Counted from the stretch's first letter, positions 27,819 to 37,277 are shown. The stretch: 64,000 nt of DNA from Serratia marcescens subsp. marcescens ATCC 13880 (GCF_017299535.1 NZ_CP071238.1:3224001-3288000), one strand, 5' to 3'. Program-made: numbers and translations. The notes: generated by a model not told the origin, from the letters alone.

Positions 27819-28841
27819 TTAGCGCCAGCCGAGCGCCGGCGCGACATGGGTTAAAATCGATTCGATGACGTGCGCGTTGTAATCCACGCCCAGTTGGTTA
27901 GGCACGGTCAGCAGCAAGGTATCCGCTTCGGCGATGGCCTCGTCCTGCGCCAGCTGCTCGATCAGCACATCCGGCTCAGCGGCATAGCTGCGGCCGAAGA
28001 TCGCCCGGGTCTGCGCGTCGATATACCCCAGCTGATCGCCCTCCTTGCCGCCGCCGCCGAAGTAGTTGCGATCCCGCTGATCCACCAGCGCGAAGATGCT
28101 GCGGCTCACGGAAACCCGCGGCTCGTGCGGGTGGCCCGCCTCTTGCCAGGCGGCGCGATAGGCGCGGATCTGCTTGGCCTGCTGGATGTGGAAGGGCTCG
28201 CCGGTCTCGTCATTCTTGAGCGTCGAGCTTTGCAGATGCATGCCCAGCTTCGCCGCCCAGACAGCGGTGGCGTTCGAACCGGCGCCCCACCAGATGCGAT
28301 CGCGCAGCCCGGCGGAAAACGGCTCCGGCCGCAGCAGCCCAGGCGGATTCGGGAACATCGGCTGCGGATTGGGTTCGGCGAACCCTTCACCGCGCAGCGC
28401 TTCCAGGAACACTTCGGTATGGCGGCGGGCCATGTCCGCGTCGGTCTCGCCGTCGGCCGGGGCATAGCCGAAATAACGCCAGCCGTCGATCACCTGCTCC
28501 GGCGAACCGCGGCTGATGCCGAGCTGCAGCCGCCCGCCGGCGATCAGATCCGCCGCGCCGGCGTCCTCCACCATGTACAGCGGGTTTTCATAACGCATGT
28601 CGATCACGCCGGTGCCGATCTCGATGCGTTGGGTTTTGGCGCCGATGGCGGCCAACAGCGGGAACGGCGATCCCAGCTGGCGCGCGAAGTGGTGCACGCG
28701 AAAATAGGCGCCGTCCGCCCCCAGATCTTCGGCGGCGACCGCCAGATCGATGGACTGCAGCAGCGCATCCGCTGCGGAACGGGTGCCGGACTGGGCGGAA
28801 GGCGACCAGTGGCCAAACGAGAGAAAACCAATTTTTTTCAT
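27819..28841 (-). CDS. LLM-class flavin-dependent oxidoreductase (luciferase-like)
   Basis: A 340-residue (beta/alpha)8 enzyme of the bacterial-luciferase family: MKKIGFLSFGHW start, YFRVHHFARQLGSPFPLLAAIGAKTQRIEIGTGVIDMRYENPLYMVEDAGAADLIAGGRLQLGISRGSPEQ is a conserved FMN/phosphate-binding stretch. It uses FMNH2 or F420-like reduced flavin; in enterobacteria FMN is expected. It precedes the SDR gene by 13 bp. The substrate is unknown, and it is not part of the sulfur island further right. Confidence 0.82.
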   Translation of the reverse strand: MKKIGFLSFGHWSPSAQSGTRSAADALLQSIDLAVAAEDLGADGAYFRVHHFARQLGSPFPLLAAIGAKTQRIEIGTGVIDMRYENPLYMVEDAGAADLIAGGRLQLGISRGSPEQVIDGWRYFGYAPADGETDADMARRHTEVFLEALRGEGFAEPNPQPMFPNPPGLLRPEPFSAGLRDRIWWGAGSNATAVWAAKLGMHLQSSTLKNDETGEPFHIQQAKQIRAYRAAWQEAGHPHEPRVSVSRSIFALVDQRDRNYFGGGGKEGDQLGYIDAQTRAIFGRSYAAEPDVLIEQLAQDEAIAEADTLLLTVPNQLGVDYNAHVIESILTHVAPALGWR

Positions 28842-28994
28842 CGGGCATCATCCTCAGAGGCAAAACATGGGCCTACAGTGACAAAAACCGCGCGCTCTGC
28901 GCCAGCAAAATCGCCCCCGATCGCACTAAACGAACCGATTGCCGCCGCGCCGCCCGGCGATTGTAATCAAAAAACAAATGTCGTATAACAAGCA

Positions 28995-29080
28995 GCTCCG
29001 AGGGGTGTCCTGTTACGGGCTGAGATGGCGCAAGCCGAACCCTTTGAACCTGATCTGGGTCATGCCAGCGAAGGGACGGT
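28995..29080 (+). promoter_or_regulatory. TPP riboswitch (THI element)
   Basis: The conserved aptamer is readable: AGGGGTG, GGGCTGAGAT in the pyrimidine-sensor arm, then ACCCTTTGAACCTGATCTGG and GTCATGCCAGCGAAGGGA. It binds thiamine pyrophosphate and represses the downstream operon. A hairpin AGGCAAC/GTTGCCT (29082-29108) without a following U run lies between aptamer and tenA, so control is probably on translation initiation rather than termination. Confidence 0.93.
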
Positions 29081-29155
29081 TAGGCAACAATGCGATCACC
29101 CGTTGCCTGTTCATACCCCAGCGTGCCCGGATCTCCACTGACTCAAGGAGGTCCC

Positions 29156-29839
29156 ATGTCCATCACTACCCTGTTCGAAAGCGGTCTTTACGGCCGGCTG
29201 CGCCGCCATGCCGGCAGCCACTGGCAAGATTACGTCGATCATCCGTTTCTGCAGCAGCTGGCCGCCGGCACCTTGCCTGAACGCGCTTTTCGCCGCTACC
29301 TGACCCAGGACTATCTGTTTCTGCTGCACTTCGCCCGCGCCTACGCGCTGCTGGTCAGCAAGCTGCGCACTCTGCCGGAGATGCGCGCCGCCACCGCCTC
29401 GCTCAACGGCATCGTCGCCGAACTGCCGCTGCACGTGGCCTACTGCGCCGAATGGGGGCTGAACGAAGCGCAGATCGCCGCCCAGCCGGAAGCGGCGGAA
29501 ACCATGAACTACACCCGTTACGTGCTGGATATCGGCCATGCAGGCGACGCCCTCGATCTGCTGGCCGGCCTGCTGCCCTGCGTGGCCGGCTATGCCGAAA
29601 TCGGCCTGCGGCTGCTGCACGATCCCGCCACTCAGATGGAGGGCAATCCTTACGCCTCCTGGATCCGCAACTACGGCGACGAGGGCTATCTGGCCGGCGT
29701 GCGCGCCGCCATCGAACTGCTGGAAACCGTTGGTCAGCAGCGCGGCGCACAGGGCCGCTTCACCGAGCTGGCGCAGATTTTCACCACCGCCACCCAGCTG
29801 GAGTCGGCATTTTGGCAGATGGGGCTGAACGCCTCATGA
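29156..29839 (+). CDS. tenA: Thiaminase II / aminopyrimidine aminohydrolase TenA
   Basis: A 227-residue TenA. It salvages thiamine breakdown products by hydrolysing aminomethyl-pyrimidine to HMP. Traits are FLQQLAAGTLPERAFRRYLTQDYLFLLHFARAYALLVSK, the active-site cysteine region (LLPCVAGYAEIG) and NPYASWIRNYGDEGY. The ATG at 29156 has AAGGAGG 6 bp upstream; the message carries a TPP riboswitch, so it is repressed when thiamine is plentiful. It overlaps the ABC ATPase gene by 4 bp (ATGA). Confidence 0.93.
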   Translation: MSITTLFESGLYGRLRRHAGSHWQDYVDHPFLQQLAAGTLPERAFRRYLTQDYLFLLHFARAYALLVSKLRTLPEMRAATASLNGIVAELPLHVAYCAEWGLNEAQIAAQPEAAETMNYTRYVLDIGHAGDALDLLAGLLPCVAGYAEIGLRLLHDPATQMEGNPYASWIRNYGDEGYLAGVRAAIELLETVGQQRGAQGRFTELAQIFTTATQLESAFWQMGLNAS

Positions 29840-30576
29840 CCTCCCCGCTTCTCCCGCCCGGCATCCAGGTGCGGGATCTCAGCCTGCGTTTCGGTCAGCA
29901 AATCGTCTTCGACCGGCTGAGCTTCGACATCGCCGGCGGCAGCTTCGTCGCCCTGCTCGGCGCCAGCGGCGCCGGCAAAACCAGCCTGCTGAAGATCATC
30001 GCCGGCCTGGCGCAGGCCAGCTCTGGCTCGGTGACCGGCAGCGACGGCCTGCCGATCGCCGGGCGCATCGCCTACATGGGGCAAAAAGACCTGCTCTACC
30101 CGTGGCTGACCGTTGAAGAGAACGTCGCCCTCGGTTCGCGGCTGCGCGGCGAAGCGCCGGATCAGGCGTGGACGGCGCACCTGCTCGAACGCGTAGGCCT
30201 GGCCGCGCATGGCCGCAGCCTGCCCGCCTCGCTGTCCGGCGGCATGCGCCAGCGCGCCGCCATCGCCCGCACGCTCTACGAACGCCAGCCGATCGTGCTG
30301 ATGGACGAACCTTTTTCCGCGCTGGACGCCATTACCCGCGCCGAGATCCAGAGCCTGGCCGCCGAGCTGCTGGCGCAAAATACCGTGCTGTTGATCACCC
30401 ACGATCCGATGGAAGCCTGCCGCCTGAGCCACCGGCTGCTGGTGCTGTCTCCCTGGCCGCTGGGCCTCGACGATACTCACCGCATCAGCGGGCTACCGCC
30501 GCGCGCGCCGGATGACGCCGACCTGCTGAAAAGCCAGGCCGAGCTGCTGCAGCAACTGGTGAGGGCGGCGCAATGA
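29836..30576 (+). CDS. thiZ: ABC transporter ATPase for thiamine pyrimidine precursor
   Basis: A 246-residue ATP-binding subunit. Walker A GASGAGKTS, Q-loop MGQKD, signature LSGGMRQRAAIAR, Walker B IVLMDEPFSALD and switch histidine ITHDP are all intact. The start is the ATG overlapping the tenA stop (ATGA). With the permease and binding protein downstream it forms a ThiXYZ-type importer of formylamino- or hydroxymethyl-pyrimidine, matching TenA's salvage role. Confidence 0.87.
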   Translation: MTSPLLPPGIQVRDLSLRFGQQIVFDRLSFDIAGGSFVALLGASGAGKTSLLKIIAGLAQASSGSVTGSDGLPIAGRIAYMGQKDLLYPWLTVEENVALGSRLRGEAPDQAWTAHLLERVGLAAHGRSLPASLSGGMRQRAAIARTLYERQPIVLMDEPFSALDAITRAEIQSLAAELLAQNTVLLITHDPMEACRLSHRLLVLSPWPLGLDDTHRISGLPPRAPDDADLLKSQAELLQQLVRAAQ

Positions 30577-31340
30577 ATATCGCCAAAGAGCGTGGACTCA
30601 CCCGCCTGCGGCGCGGGCTGACGGTGTTCGTCGGCCTGCTGCTGCTGTGGTGGCTGGCGGCGCAAAGCGGCATTCCGGCCTTTCTGCTGCCCACGCCGGG
30701 CGCTGTGGCGCAGGCGCTGTGGGACGGGCGCGGCTATCTCGCCTGGCACACGCTGGTCACCGCTTCGGAGATCGTCAGCGGGCTGGTGCTCGGCGTGTTG
30801 CTCGGTGCGGCGCTGGCGCTGTGCATGATTTTCTCGCCGCGCCTGCAACGCTGGCTGATGCCGCTGGTGCTCACCAGTCAGGCGATACCGGTGTTCGCCC
30901 TGGCCCCGCTGCTGGTGCTGTGGTTCGGCTTCGGCATGAGCGCCAAGGTGGCGATGGCGGTGCTGGTGATCTTCTTTCCGGTGGTGTCGGCCTTTTTTGA
31001 CGGGCTGCGCCGGGTCAACAACGACTATCTCGATCTGGCGCGCACGATGCGCGCTTCGCGCTGGGCGCAGCTGCGGCACGTGCGGCTGATGGCGGCGCTG
31101 CCGGCCTTCGGCTCCGGCCTGCGCATGGCCGCCGCGGTCGCGCCGATCGGTGCCATCATCGGCGAATGGGTCGGCTCGGCCGAAGGGCTGGGCTACGTGA
31201 TGCTGAACGCCAACGCGCGCATGCAGACCGACGTCTGCTTCGCCGCGCTGTTTATTTTGGTGCTGATGACCGTGCTGCTGTGGGCCGCGGTGGATGCGCT
31301 GCTGCGGCGCCTGATCGCCTGGGCGCCGGAAAACGAGTGA
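30573..31340 (+). CDS. thiX: ABC transporter permease for thiamine pyrimidine precursor
   Basis: A 255-residue inner-membrane subunit with six helices and the EAA loop (RTMRASRWAQLRHVRLMAALPAFGSGLRMAAAVAPIGAIIGEWVGS). Family SsuC/TauC/ThiX. Start codon overlaps the ATPase stop by ATGA, so synthesis is coupled. Confidence 0.87.
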   Translation: MNIAKERGLTRLRRGLTVFVGLLLLWWLAAQSGIPAFLLPTPGAVAQALWDGRGYLAWHTLVTASEIVSGLVLGVLLGAALALCMIFSPRLQRWLMPLVLTSQAIPVFALAPLLVLWFGFGMSAKVAMAVLVIFFPVVSAFFDGLRRVNNDYLDLARTMRASRWAQLRHVRLMAALPAFGSGLRMAAAVAPIGAIIGEWVGSAEGLGYVMLNANARMQTDVCFAALFILVLMTVLLWAAVDALLRRLIAWAPENE

Positions 31341-31375
31341 TGATTGCAACCATAACCAGGGATAAAGGAACGACC

Positions 31376-32311
31376 ATGATCAAACAAACCGTTTGCGGGC
31401 TGCTGCTGGGCGCCGCCCTCACAGGCCAGGCAGGCGCGGCCGACAAGCTGACGCTGGTGCTCGACTGGTACATCAACCCCGATCACGCGCCGATTATGGT
31501 GGCCGAGCAGATCGGCGCCTTCAAGGCCGCAGGGCTGGACGTCAAGATCGTGCCGCCGTCCGATCCGGCGCTGCCGCCGCGGCTGGTGGCCGCCAAACAG
31601 GCCGACCTCGCCATCACCTATCAACCACAGTTGCACTTCTTCGCCGATCAGGGTCTGCCGTTGATGCGCGTCGGCACGCTGATCAACACGCCGCTGAATA
31701 CGGTGATCGCGCTGGATAAAAACATCACCTCGCCGGCGGATCTCAAGGGCAAAACGGTAGGTTACTCGGTCAGCGGCATCGAACAGGCGACGCTGGCCAC
31801 CATGGTCGAACACGAGCGCCTCAAGCCGCAGGACATCAAGCTTATCAACGTCAACTTCCAGCTGACCAGCGCCCTGCTGGCGGGCCAGGTCGATGCGGTG
31901 ATCGGCGGCTACCGCAACATCGAAGCGCTGGAGCTGAAGCTGCAGGGTAAAGAACCGGTGGTGTTCAACGTCGAAGATTACGGCGTGCCGGCCTACGACG
32001 AGCTGATCATCGTCGCCAACCGCGATGCGGTGAACGAGCCGAAAATCCGCAAATTCCTCGCCGCGCTGAAGCAAGGCAGCGACTACCTGCACGCGCACCC
32101 GCAGGACACCTGGCTGGCGTTCGCCAAGGCGCACCCGGAGCTGAATACCGAGCTGAACAAACAGGCGTGGCAAGCCAGCCTGCCGCTGTTCGCGCGCGAT
32201 CCGGCCAAGTTGGATCGCGCCCGCTACCAGGCTTACGAACAGTTCCTGTTCGACAACAAGCTGATCAAGAAAATCACCCCGGTGGAACAGTACGCGGTGG
32301 AGCTGAACTGA
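31376..32311 (+). CDS. thiY: Periplasmic binding protein for thiamine pyrimidine precursor
   Basis: A 311-residue NMT1/THI5-like protein with a cleavable signal (VCGLLLGAALTGQAGAA) and the mature start DKLTLVLDWYINPDHAPIMVAEQIGAFKAAGLDVKI. LDWYxNPDHAP is the usual opening of HMP/FAMP-binding proteins related to yeast Thi5. AAAGGA lies before the ATG. Delivers the pyrimidine to the ThiX/ThiZ importer. Confidence 0.88.
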   Translation: MIKQTVCGLLLGAALTGQAGAADKLTLVLDWYINPDHAPIMVAEQIGAFKAAGLDVKIVPPSDPALPPRLVAAKQADLAITYQPQLHFFADQGLPLMRVGTLINTPLNTVIALDKNITSPADLKGKTVGYSVSGIEQATLATMVEHERLKPQDIKLINVNFQLTSALLAGQVDAVIGGYRNIEALELKLQGKEPVVFNVEDYGVPAYDELIIVANRDAVNEPKIRKFLAALKQGSDYLHAHPQDTWLAFAKAHPELNTELNKQAWQASLPLFARDPAKLDRARYQAYEQFLFDNKLIKKITPVEQYAVELN

Positions 32312-33052
32312 TCACGCCGAGGCGGCCGGCGGCGCCACCGTCACCTCGCCCTGGCCGCTGCGCTGCAAGGCCGCCTTCACCAGCCCGTTGGCCTTGCAGC
32401 GTTCGATAAACGCGTTCACGTAGGCGGCGCCCTGCGTTTTTTGCCGCGGCACCGCCATCGCCTGGCGGATAGCGGTGAAATGCCCGTCCAGCACCCGGTA
32501 GCCGGGATGGGCGGCCGCGGCGGCCAGCAGCGGTTGACGCACGCCGGCCGCCGCCTCCAGCCCCCGTTCGAAAAACAGCGCGATCGCCTCGGCGGAGGTT
32601 GCCGCCCGCACCAGCTGCGCCTGCTGCAGCGTGCGCGATAAAAACAGATCGTACGCCGCCCCCTGGCCGACCGCGATGCGCACCTCCGGCCGGTCGAGCT
32701 GCGCCGCCTCAAAGTAAGGCGCGTCGTTCGCCACCAGGTAAGTCCCCTCGATGATCACGTAGGGTTCGCTGAAAGCGATTTGCGCCGCGCGCACCGGCTC
32801 GATAGCCATAAACGCCAGGTTCCAGGCGCCGCTGTCCAGGTCGGCGAACACCTTGCCCGCCGCGTCATAGGTGACCAGTTCGAGCGCCACGCCCAGCTCC
32901 TGGGCCAGCGCGGCGGCCAGCTCCACCGAAGCGCCTTGCGGTTTACCGCCGGCCCCGGCCTGCGCCAGCACCGGATTGCCGTAGTTGATCGCCGCGCGCA
33001 ACACGCCTTGCGGGGCCAGATCGTCGAGTACCGCTGCGGGGATTGTCTGCAT
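32312..33052 (-). CDS. Extracellular solute-binding protein family 3, no visible signal peptide
   Basis: A 246-residue SBP_bac_3 fold: GVLRAAINYGNPVLAQAGAGGKPQGASVELAAALAQELGV, ... WNLAFMAIEPVRAAQIAFSEPYVIIEGTYLV are typical polar-amino-acid-binding segments. It begins MQTIPAAVLDDLAPQG, with no hydrophobic leader, so it may stay in the cytoplasm or an export signal is missing. No ABC partner is adjacent. Its stop codon abuts the thiY stop (convergent). The role is unknown: cytoplasmic sensor, or a cyclohexadienyl-dehydratase-like enzyme, a known fate of this fold. Confidence 0.75.
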   Translation of the reverse strand: MQTIPAAVLDDLAPQGVLRAAINYGNPVLAQAGAGGKPQGASVELAAALAQELGVALELVTYDAAGKVFADLDSGAWNLAFMAIEPVRAAQIAFSEPYVIIEGTYLVANDAPYFEAAQLDRPEVRIAVGQGAAYDLFLSRTLQQAQLVRAATSAEAIALFFERGLEAAAGVRQPLLAAAAAHPGYRVLDGHFTAIRQAMAVPRQKTQGAAYVNAFIERCKANGLVKAALQRSGQGEVTVAPPAASA

Positions 33053-33336
33053 ACTTCCTCCTGAATGGCTGATGGGCGCACCGTCCGGCGCTCATTAAGC
33101 GTAGAGCGAAACCTCCGACCAGCAAGCTTTCGCCGCCGAGGCCGCCGTCGGCGTGATTAACGTCACACTATTGTCATAAAAATGTACAATAGCCGCCGTT
33201 CGTCGGCCGTAGCGGGAGATCGCGCGTTGTTCCGCCGCCGGCAATAGGCTATACCCTTCACTTTTCGCGCCGCGGCACGGTCGGCGGCGCAGACCAGGGC
33301 AGCAACGTTTTTTTCCAATCAGACAAGGTTTGGCGG

Positions 33337-35640
33337 ATGGTTTTAGCAGTCGTTTCGTTTGTTCTCTTTTTGGCGTCGATTTTGATTTATCGCACCCGGG
33401 CCGCCGCCAACCGCTGGTGGTTCGCCATTTTGCTGACGCTGCTCGGCAGCTATCTGGTGCTGAACGTCATCCTGATCGCCAGCAACTACTTTACCGGCGA
33501 CGGCATCACCGACGCGGTGATTTACACCGTCACCAGCAGCCTCAAAGGCGCGGGCATCAGCAAATACGTGCTGCCGTTCATCGGCCTGCTGGCGGCGTTG
33601 GGGCTTATCTTCGCGGTGCTGGCCCGCAGCCTGCTGCGCCGCAAAGCCAAAGGCAGCAGCGTGGCCTACAGCATCGTCGCCGTGCTGCTGGCGCTGTTTT
33701 CGGTCGGCACCACCCCGGCATTTCAGGACATCTCGCTGCTGGTCAAGAGCCAGATCGTCGGCGATACCGCCGATTTCACCACTTACTACAAAGCGCCGAA
33801 AAAAACCGTACAGGGCAAGCGGCCGAACCTGGTGTACATCTATGCCGAGAGCCTGGAACGCACCTACTTCGATACCGAGCTGTTTCCCGGCCTGGCCGAC
33901 GAGCTGAACGCCCTGCGCGCGGGCAGCATCGATTTCAGCAATACCCAGCAATTGCCGGGCACCGGCTACACCATCGCCGGCATGGTCGCCTCACAGTGCG
34001 GCATTCCGCTGTTCGCGCCCTTCGACGGCAACGCCTCCAGCGCGGTCTCCACCTTCTACCCGGAGAACGTTTGCCTGGGCGACGTGCTGAAGGCCGCCGG
34101 CTACAGCAACTATTTCTATCAGGGCGCCGAGCTGGCGTTCGCCGGTAAAGACACCTTCCTGAAATCCCACGGCTTCGACCACGTTTACGGCTTCAAAGAG
34201 CTGCGCGATCAGGTCGCCGATCCGAGCTACAAAAACGACTGGGGCTGGTACGACGACAGCGTGCTGGACGTGGTGTACGGCAAGTTCGTCGAGCTGTCCA
34301 AACAGCGCCAGCCGTTCTCGCTGTTCACCCTGACCGTTGATACTCATCACCCGGACGGTTTTATTTCCGCCGGCTGCAGCAAGAAAAGCTACGCCTGGCA
34401 GAACAAGGAAAACCGCTCGCTGAGCGCGGTAGCCTGCAGCCAGCAACACATCGCCGCGCTGATCGACAAAATCAAACGCTCGCCCTATTTCAGCAACACC
34501 GTGATCGTGGTGTCCTCCGATCATCTGGCGATGAACAACACCGCCTACGACATCCTGACCAAACAGAAGCGCCGCAATCTGTTCTTCATCATCGACGGCA
34601 CCCGGCCGCTGGCGGAACAGCGCAACGAGAAACGCAGCACGCTGGACAACGGCGCCACGGTGCTGGACGTGATGGGCGGCGACAATTACATCGGCCTTGG
34701 CCGCAGCAGCCTGTCGGCGCCGTCGCTGTCTACGGTGTTCCTGAATATCGAAGAGAAGATCAACGGCTGGAAACCGGCGGTGATCAACCAGTGGGGCCTG
34801 CCGAACCGCATCAGCGACTACAGCGTGGACACGCGCCAGCGCAGCTTCAGCTTCTCCGGCGTCACCTACAAGGTGCCGTTCATCCTGCGGGTGGGCGATA
34901 ACCGCATCGAACCGATGTTCAACGTCTACCTCTCCACCCCGCTGCGCAAACAGCTGGCCGGACTGGGGGCGGGGGAGAAATTCGTCTGGGTCGATAAATG
35001 CTACGAGATCGGCCGGGTCTGGGCGCCGCAGCTGGCGCTGAGCACCGACATCTGCGTGGCCTCCGGCACCCTCGCCTCGCCGCCGCAGATCGTCCAGGCC
35101 AGCGGCGAACGCTTCAACGGCAAGGTGAATTTCACCGGCCCGGCGGCGGACAGCGTCGCCGATTACCAAAACGCCGTCGCCCGCCTGCAGGTGGACGACG
35201 CGGCGGTGAAATACCGGGCGGACGCCATCGAGTTCATGCTGCCCGGCATGCCGGAACAGGTGAGGGCCATCACCGGCGTCTCCGCCGTCGAGGAATGGGG
35301 CCGCTGGTCCGACGCCAATCTGGCGCCAGCGGTCGACATCGATTACGTCGACCCGCTGCCGAAAAGCTTCGATCTGGTGCTGCGCGCCCGCGCCTACGGC
35401 AACAACGTCGGCGAACCGATTTCGGTGCGCGTCGGCGACGAAGAGCGCTTCGTGTCGCTCGGCGAACAGGACAGCACCGTCACCCTGCGCTTCGATAACC
35501 CGCGCGGCGCGCAGAAGATCAGCATTACCCCGCCGGCGCCGACCGAGCCGAAAGAGAACGCCAGCGGCGGCTTCACGCCGAAGAAGCTGGGCATCGGCCT
35601 GGTGTCGCTGAAGGTCGAAGCGGCAAGTCCCGCCTCCTGA
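33337..35640 (+). CDS. opgB: Phosphoglycerol transferase I (membrane-derived oligosaccharide modification)
   Basis: A 767-residue protein that I recognise as OpgB/MdoB (E. coli 763 aa). Four N-terminal membrane helices (about residues 1-135, including YFTGDGITDAVIYTVTSSLKGAGISKYVLP) anchor a periplasmic alkaline-phosphatase-like domain: LVYIYAESLERTYF with the metal/nucleophile region, QLPGTGYTIAGMVASQCGIPLFAPF, FTLTVDTHHPDGF, and VVSSDHLAMNN. It moves phosphoglycerol from phosphatidylglycerol to periplasmic glucans. In E. coli the gene lies elsewhere, so local order differs. A hairpin follows the stop. Confidence 0.93.
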   Translation: MVLAVVSFVLFLASILIYRTRAAANRWWFAILLTLLGSYLVLNVILIASNYFTGDGITDAVIYTVTSSLKGAGISKYVLPFIGLLAALGLIFAVLARSLLRRKAKGSSVAYSIVAVLLALFSVGTTPAFQDISLLVKSQIVGDTADFTTYYKAPKKTVQGKRPNLVYIYAESLERTYFDTELFPGLADELNALRAGSIDFSNTQQLPGTGYTIAGMVASQCGIPLFAPFDGNASSAVSTFYPENVCLGDVLKAAGYSNYFYQGAELAFAGKDTFLKSHGFDHVYGFKELRDQVADPSYKNDWGWYDDSVLDVVYGKFVELSKQRQPFSLFTLTVDTHHPDGFISAGCSKKSYAWQNKENRSLSAVACSQQHIAALIDKIKRSPYFSNTVIVVSSDHLAMNNTAYDILTKQKRRNLFFIIDGTRPLAEQRNEKRSTLDNGATVLDVMGGDNYIGLGRSSLSAPSLSTVFLNIEEKINGWKPAVINQWGLPNRISDYSVDTRQRSFSFSGVTYKVPFILRVGDNRIEPMFNVYLSTPLRKQLAGLGAGEKFVWVDKCYEIGRVWAPQLALSTDICVASGTLASPPQIVQASGERFNGKVNFTGPAADSVADYQNAVARLQVDDAAVKYRADAIEFMLPGMPEQVRAITGVSAVEEWGRWSDANLAPAVDIDYVDPLPKSFDLVLRARAYGNNVGEPISVRVGDEERFVSLGEQDSTVTLRFDNPRGAQKISITPPAPTEPKENASGGFTPKKLGIGLVSLKVEAASPAS

Positions 35641-35653
35641 TCTCCCCGCCTTC

Positions 35654-35684
35654 ACGGGCGCGGTAATTTCTTTGCCGCGCCCGT
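35654..35684 (+). terminator. Hairpin after opgB, probable terminator
   Basis: A 10-bp stem ACGGGCGCGG/CCGCGCCCGT with an 11-base loop follows opgB by 13 bp; the trailing CATTTC is a poor U tract, so termination may be inefficient. Confidence 0.5.
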
Positions 35685-35777
35685 CATTTCAACCAAGCTT
35701 TTACGCCCTTCTTCGGCTAACCTGTGACGGTGAAACGCCGCCAATCCCGCCAGAGCCGGGACATCGAAGGAGAAAGT

Positions 35778-37241
35778 ATGAGCTATGCCCCACCTCGCAG
35801 CGGCCTCAGCGCCGATCAGGCACTCGATCAACTGGAAGCCCTGTATGACGCCGCGGTAGACGCGCTGCGGCAGGCGGTCAGTGACTTTATCAGCCACGGC
35901 ACCCTGCCGGATGCGCAAGCGCGCGCCGCCGGACTGTTCGTGTATCCCGAACTGCGCGTCAGCTGGGACGGGCAGCAATCCGGCCCGAGCAAAACCCGCG
36001 CCTTCGGCCGCTTTACCCATCCCGGCAGCTACAGCACCACCGTGACCCGGCCGCAGCTGTTCCGCCACTATCTGGCCGAACAGCTGGCGATGCTGGAACA
36101 CGACTACGCCGCCCATATCGAAGTGGCGCCGTCGCAGCAGGAGATCCCGTTCCCTTATGTCATCGACGGCTCCAGCCTGGCGCTCGATCGTTCAATGAGC
36201 GCCGGCATCGCGCAGCATTTCCCCACCACCGAGCTGGCGCAGATCGGTGACGAGACCGCCGACGGCCTGTACCACGCCACCGACAACCATTTCCCGCTGT
36301 CGCATTTCGATGCGCTGCGCGCGGATTTCTCGCTGGCGCGTCTGCGGCACTACACCGGCACGCCGGTGGAGCATTTCCAGCCGTTCGTGCTGTTCACCAA
36401 CTACACCCGCTATGTGGATGAGTTCGTGCGCTGGGCCTGCGCCCAGATCGCCGATCCGGCCAGCCCGTACATCGCGCTCTCCAGCGCCGGCGGCACCTAC
36501 ATCACGCCGGAAACCAGCGCGCCCGAGCAGGCGGTGTCCGATCTGGCGTGGAAAAACCACCAGATGCCGGCCTATCACCTGATCTCGCGCACCGGCCAGG
36601 GCATCACGCTGATCAACATCGGCGTCGGCCCGTCCAACGCCAAAACCATCTGCGATCACCTGGCGGTGCTGCGCCCGAGCGCCTGGCTGATGATCGGCCA
36701 CTGCGGCGGCCTGCGCGAAAGCCAGAAGATCGGCGATTACGTGCTGGCCCATGCCTATCTGCGCGACGATCACGTGCTGGATGCGGTGCTGCCGCCGGAT
36801 ATCCCGATCCCGAGCATCGCCGAGGTGCAGCGCGCCCTGTACGACGCCACCAAGATGGTCAGCGGCATGCCCGGCGAAGAGGTTAAACAGCGTTTGCGCA
36901 CCGGCACCGTGGTCACCACCGACGACCGCAACTGGGAGCTGCGCTACTCCGCTTCGGCGCGCCGCTTCAATCTCAGCCGCGCGGTGGCGGTCGACATGGA
37001 GAGCGCCACCATCGCCGCTCAGGGTTATCGCTTCCGGGTGCCGTACGGCACGCTGCTGTGCGTCTCCGACAAACCGCTGCACGGCGAGATCAAACTGCCG
37101 GGCCAGGCCAACCGCTTCTACGAAGGGGCGATCTCCGAACACCTGCAGATCGGCATCTGCGCCATCGACTTGTTGCGCGCCGAGGGCGATCGCCTGCACT
37201 CGCGCAAGCTGCGCACCTTCAACGAACCGCCGTTCCGGTAA
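35778..37241 (+). CDS. amn: AMP nucleosidase
   Basis: A 487-residue cytoplasmic enzyme that hydrolyses AMP to adenine and ribose-5-phosphate, E. coli length 484. The N-terminal Amn-specific domain (about 1-170) precedes a nucleoside-phosphorylase-like domain: QGITLINIGVGPSNAKTICDHLAVLRPSAWLMIGHCGGLRESQKIGDYVLAHAYLRDD and AVAVDMESATIAAQGYRFRVPYGTLLCVSDKPLHGEIKLPG. The start at 35778 has AAGGAGA 5 bp upstream. As in E. coli it lies near nac and asn tRNA genes. Confidence 0.94.
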   Translation: MSYAPPRSGLSADQALDQLEALYDAAVDALRQAVSDFISHGTLPDAQARAAGLFVYPELRVSWDGQQSGPSKTRAFGRFTHPGSYSTTVTRPQLFRHYLAEQLAMLEHDYAAHIEVAPSQQEIPFPYVIDGSSLALDRSMSAGIAQHFPTTELAQIGDETADGLYHATDNHFPLSHFDALRADFSLARLRHYTGTPVEHFQPFVLFTNYTRYVDEFVRWACAQIADPASPYIALSSAGGTYITPETSAPEQAVSDLAWKNHQMPAYHLISRTGQGITLINIGVGPSNAKTICDHLAVLRPSAWLMIGHCGGLRESQKIGDYVLAHAYLRDDHVLDAVLPPDIPIPSIAEVQRALYDATKMVSGMPGEEVKQRLRTGTVVTTDDRNWELRYSASARRFNLSRAVAVDMESATIAAQGYRFRVPYGTLLCVSDKPLHGEIKLPGQANRFYEGAISEHLQIGICAIDLLRAEGDRLHSRKLRTFNEPPFR

Positions 37242-37250
37242 CGGTGCTCA

Positions 37251-37275
37251 GGCCCGCTGCGGCGGGCCGTTTTTT
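37251..37275 (+). terminator. Intrinsic terminator after amn
   Basis: A 7-bp GGCCCGC/GCGGGCC stem with a TGCG loop followed by GTTTTTT. Confidence 0.88.
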
Positions 37276-37277
37276 CC

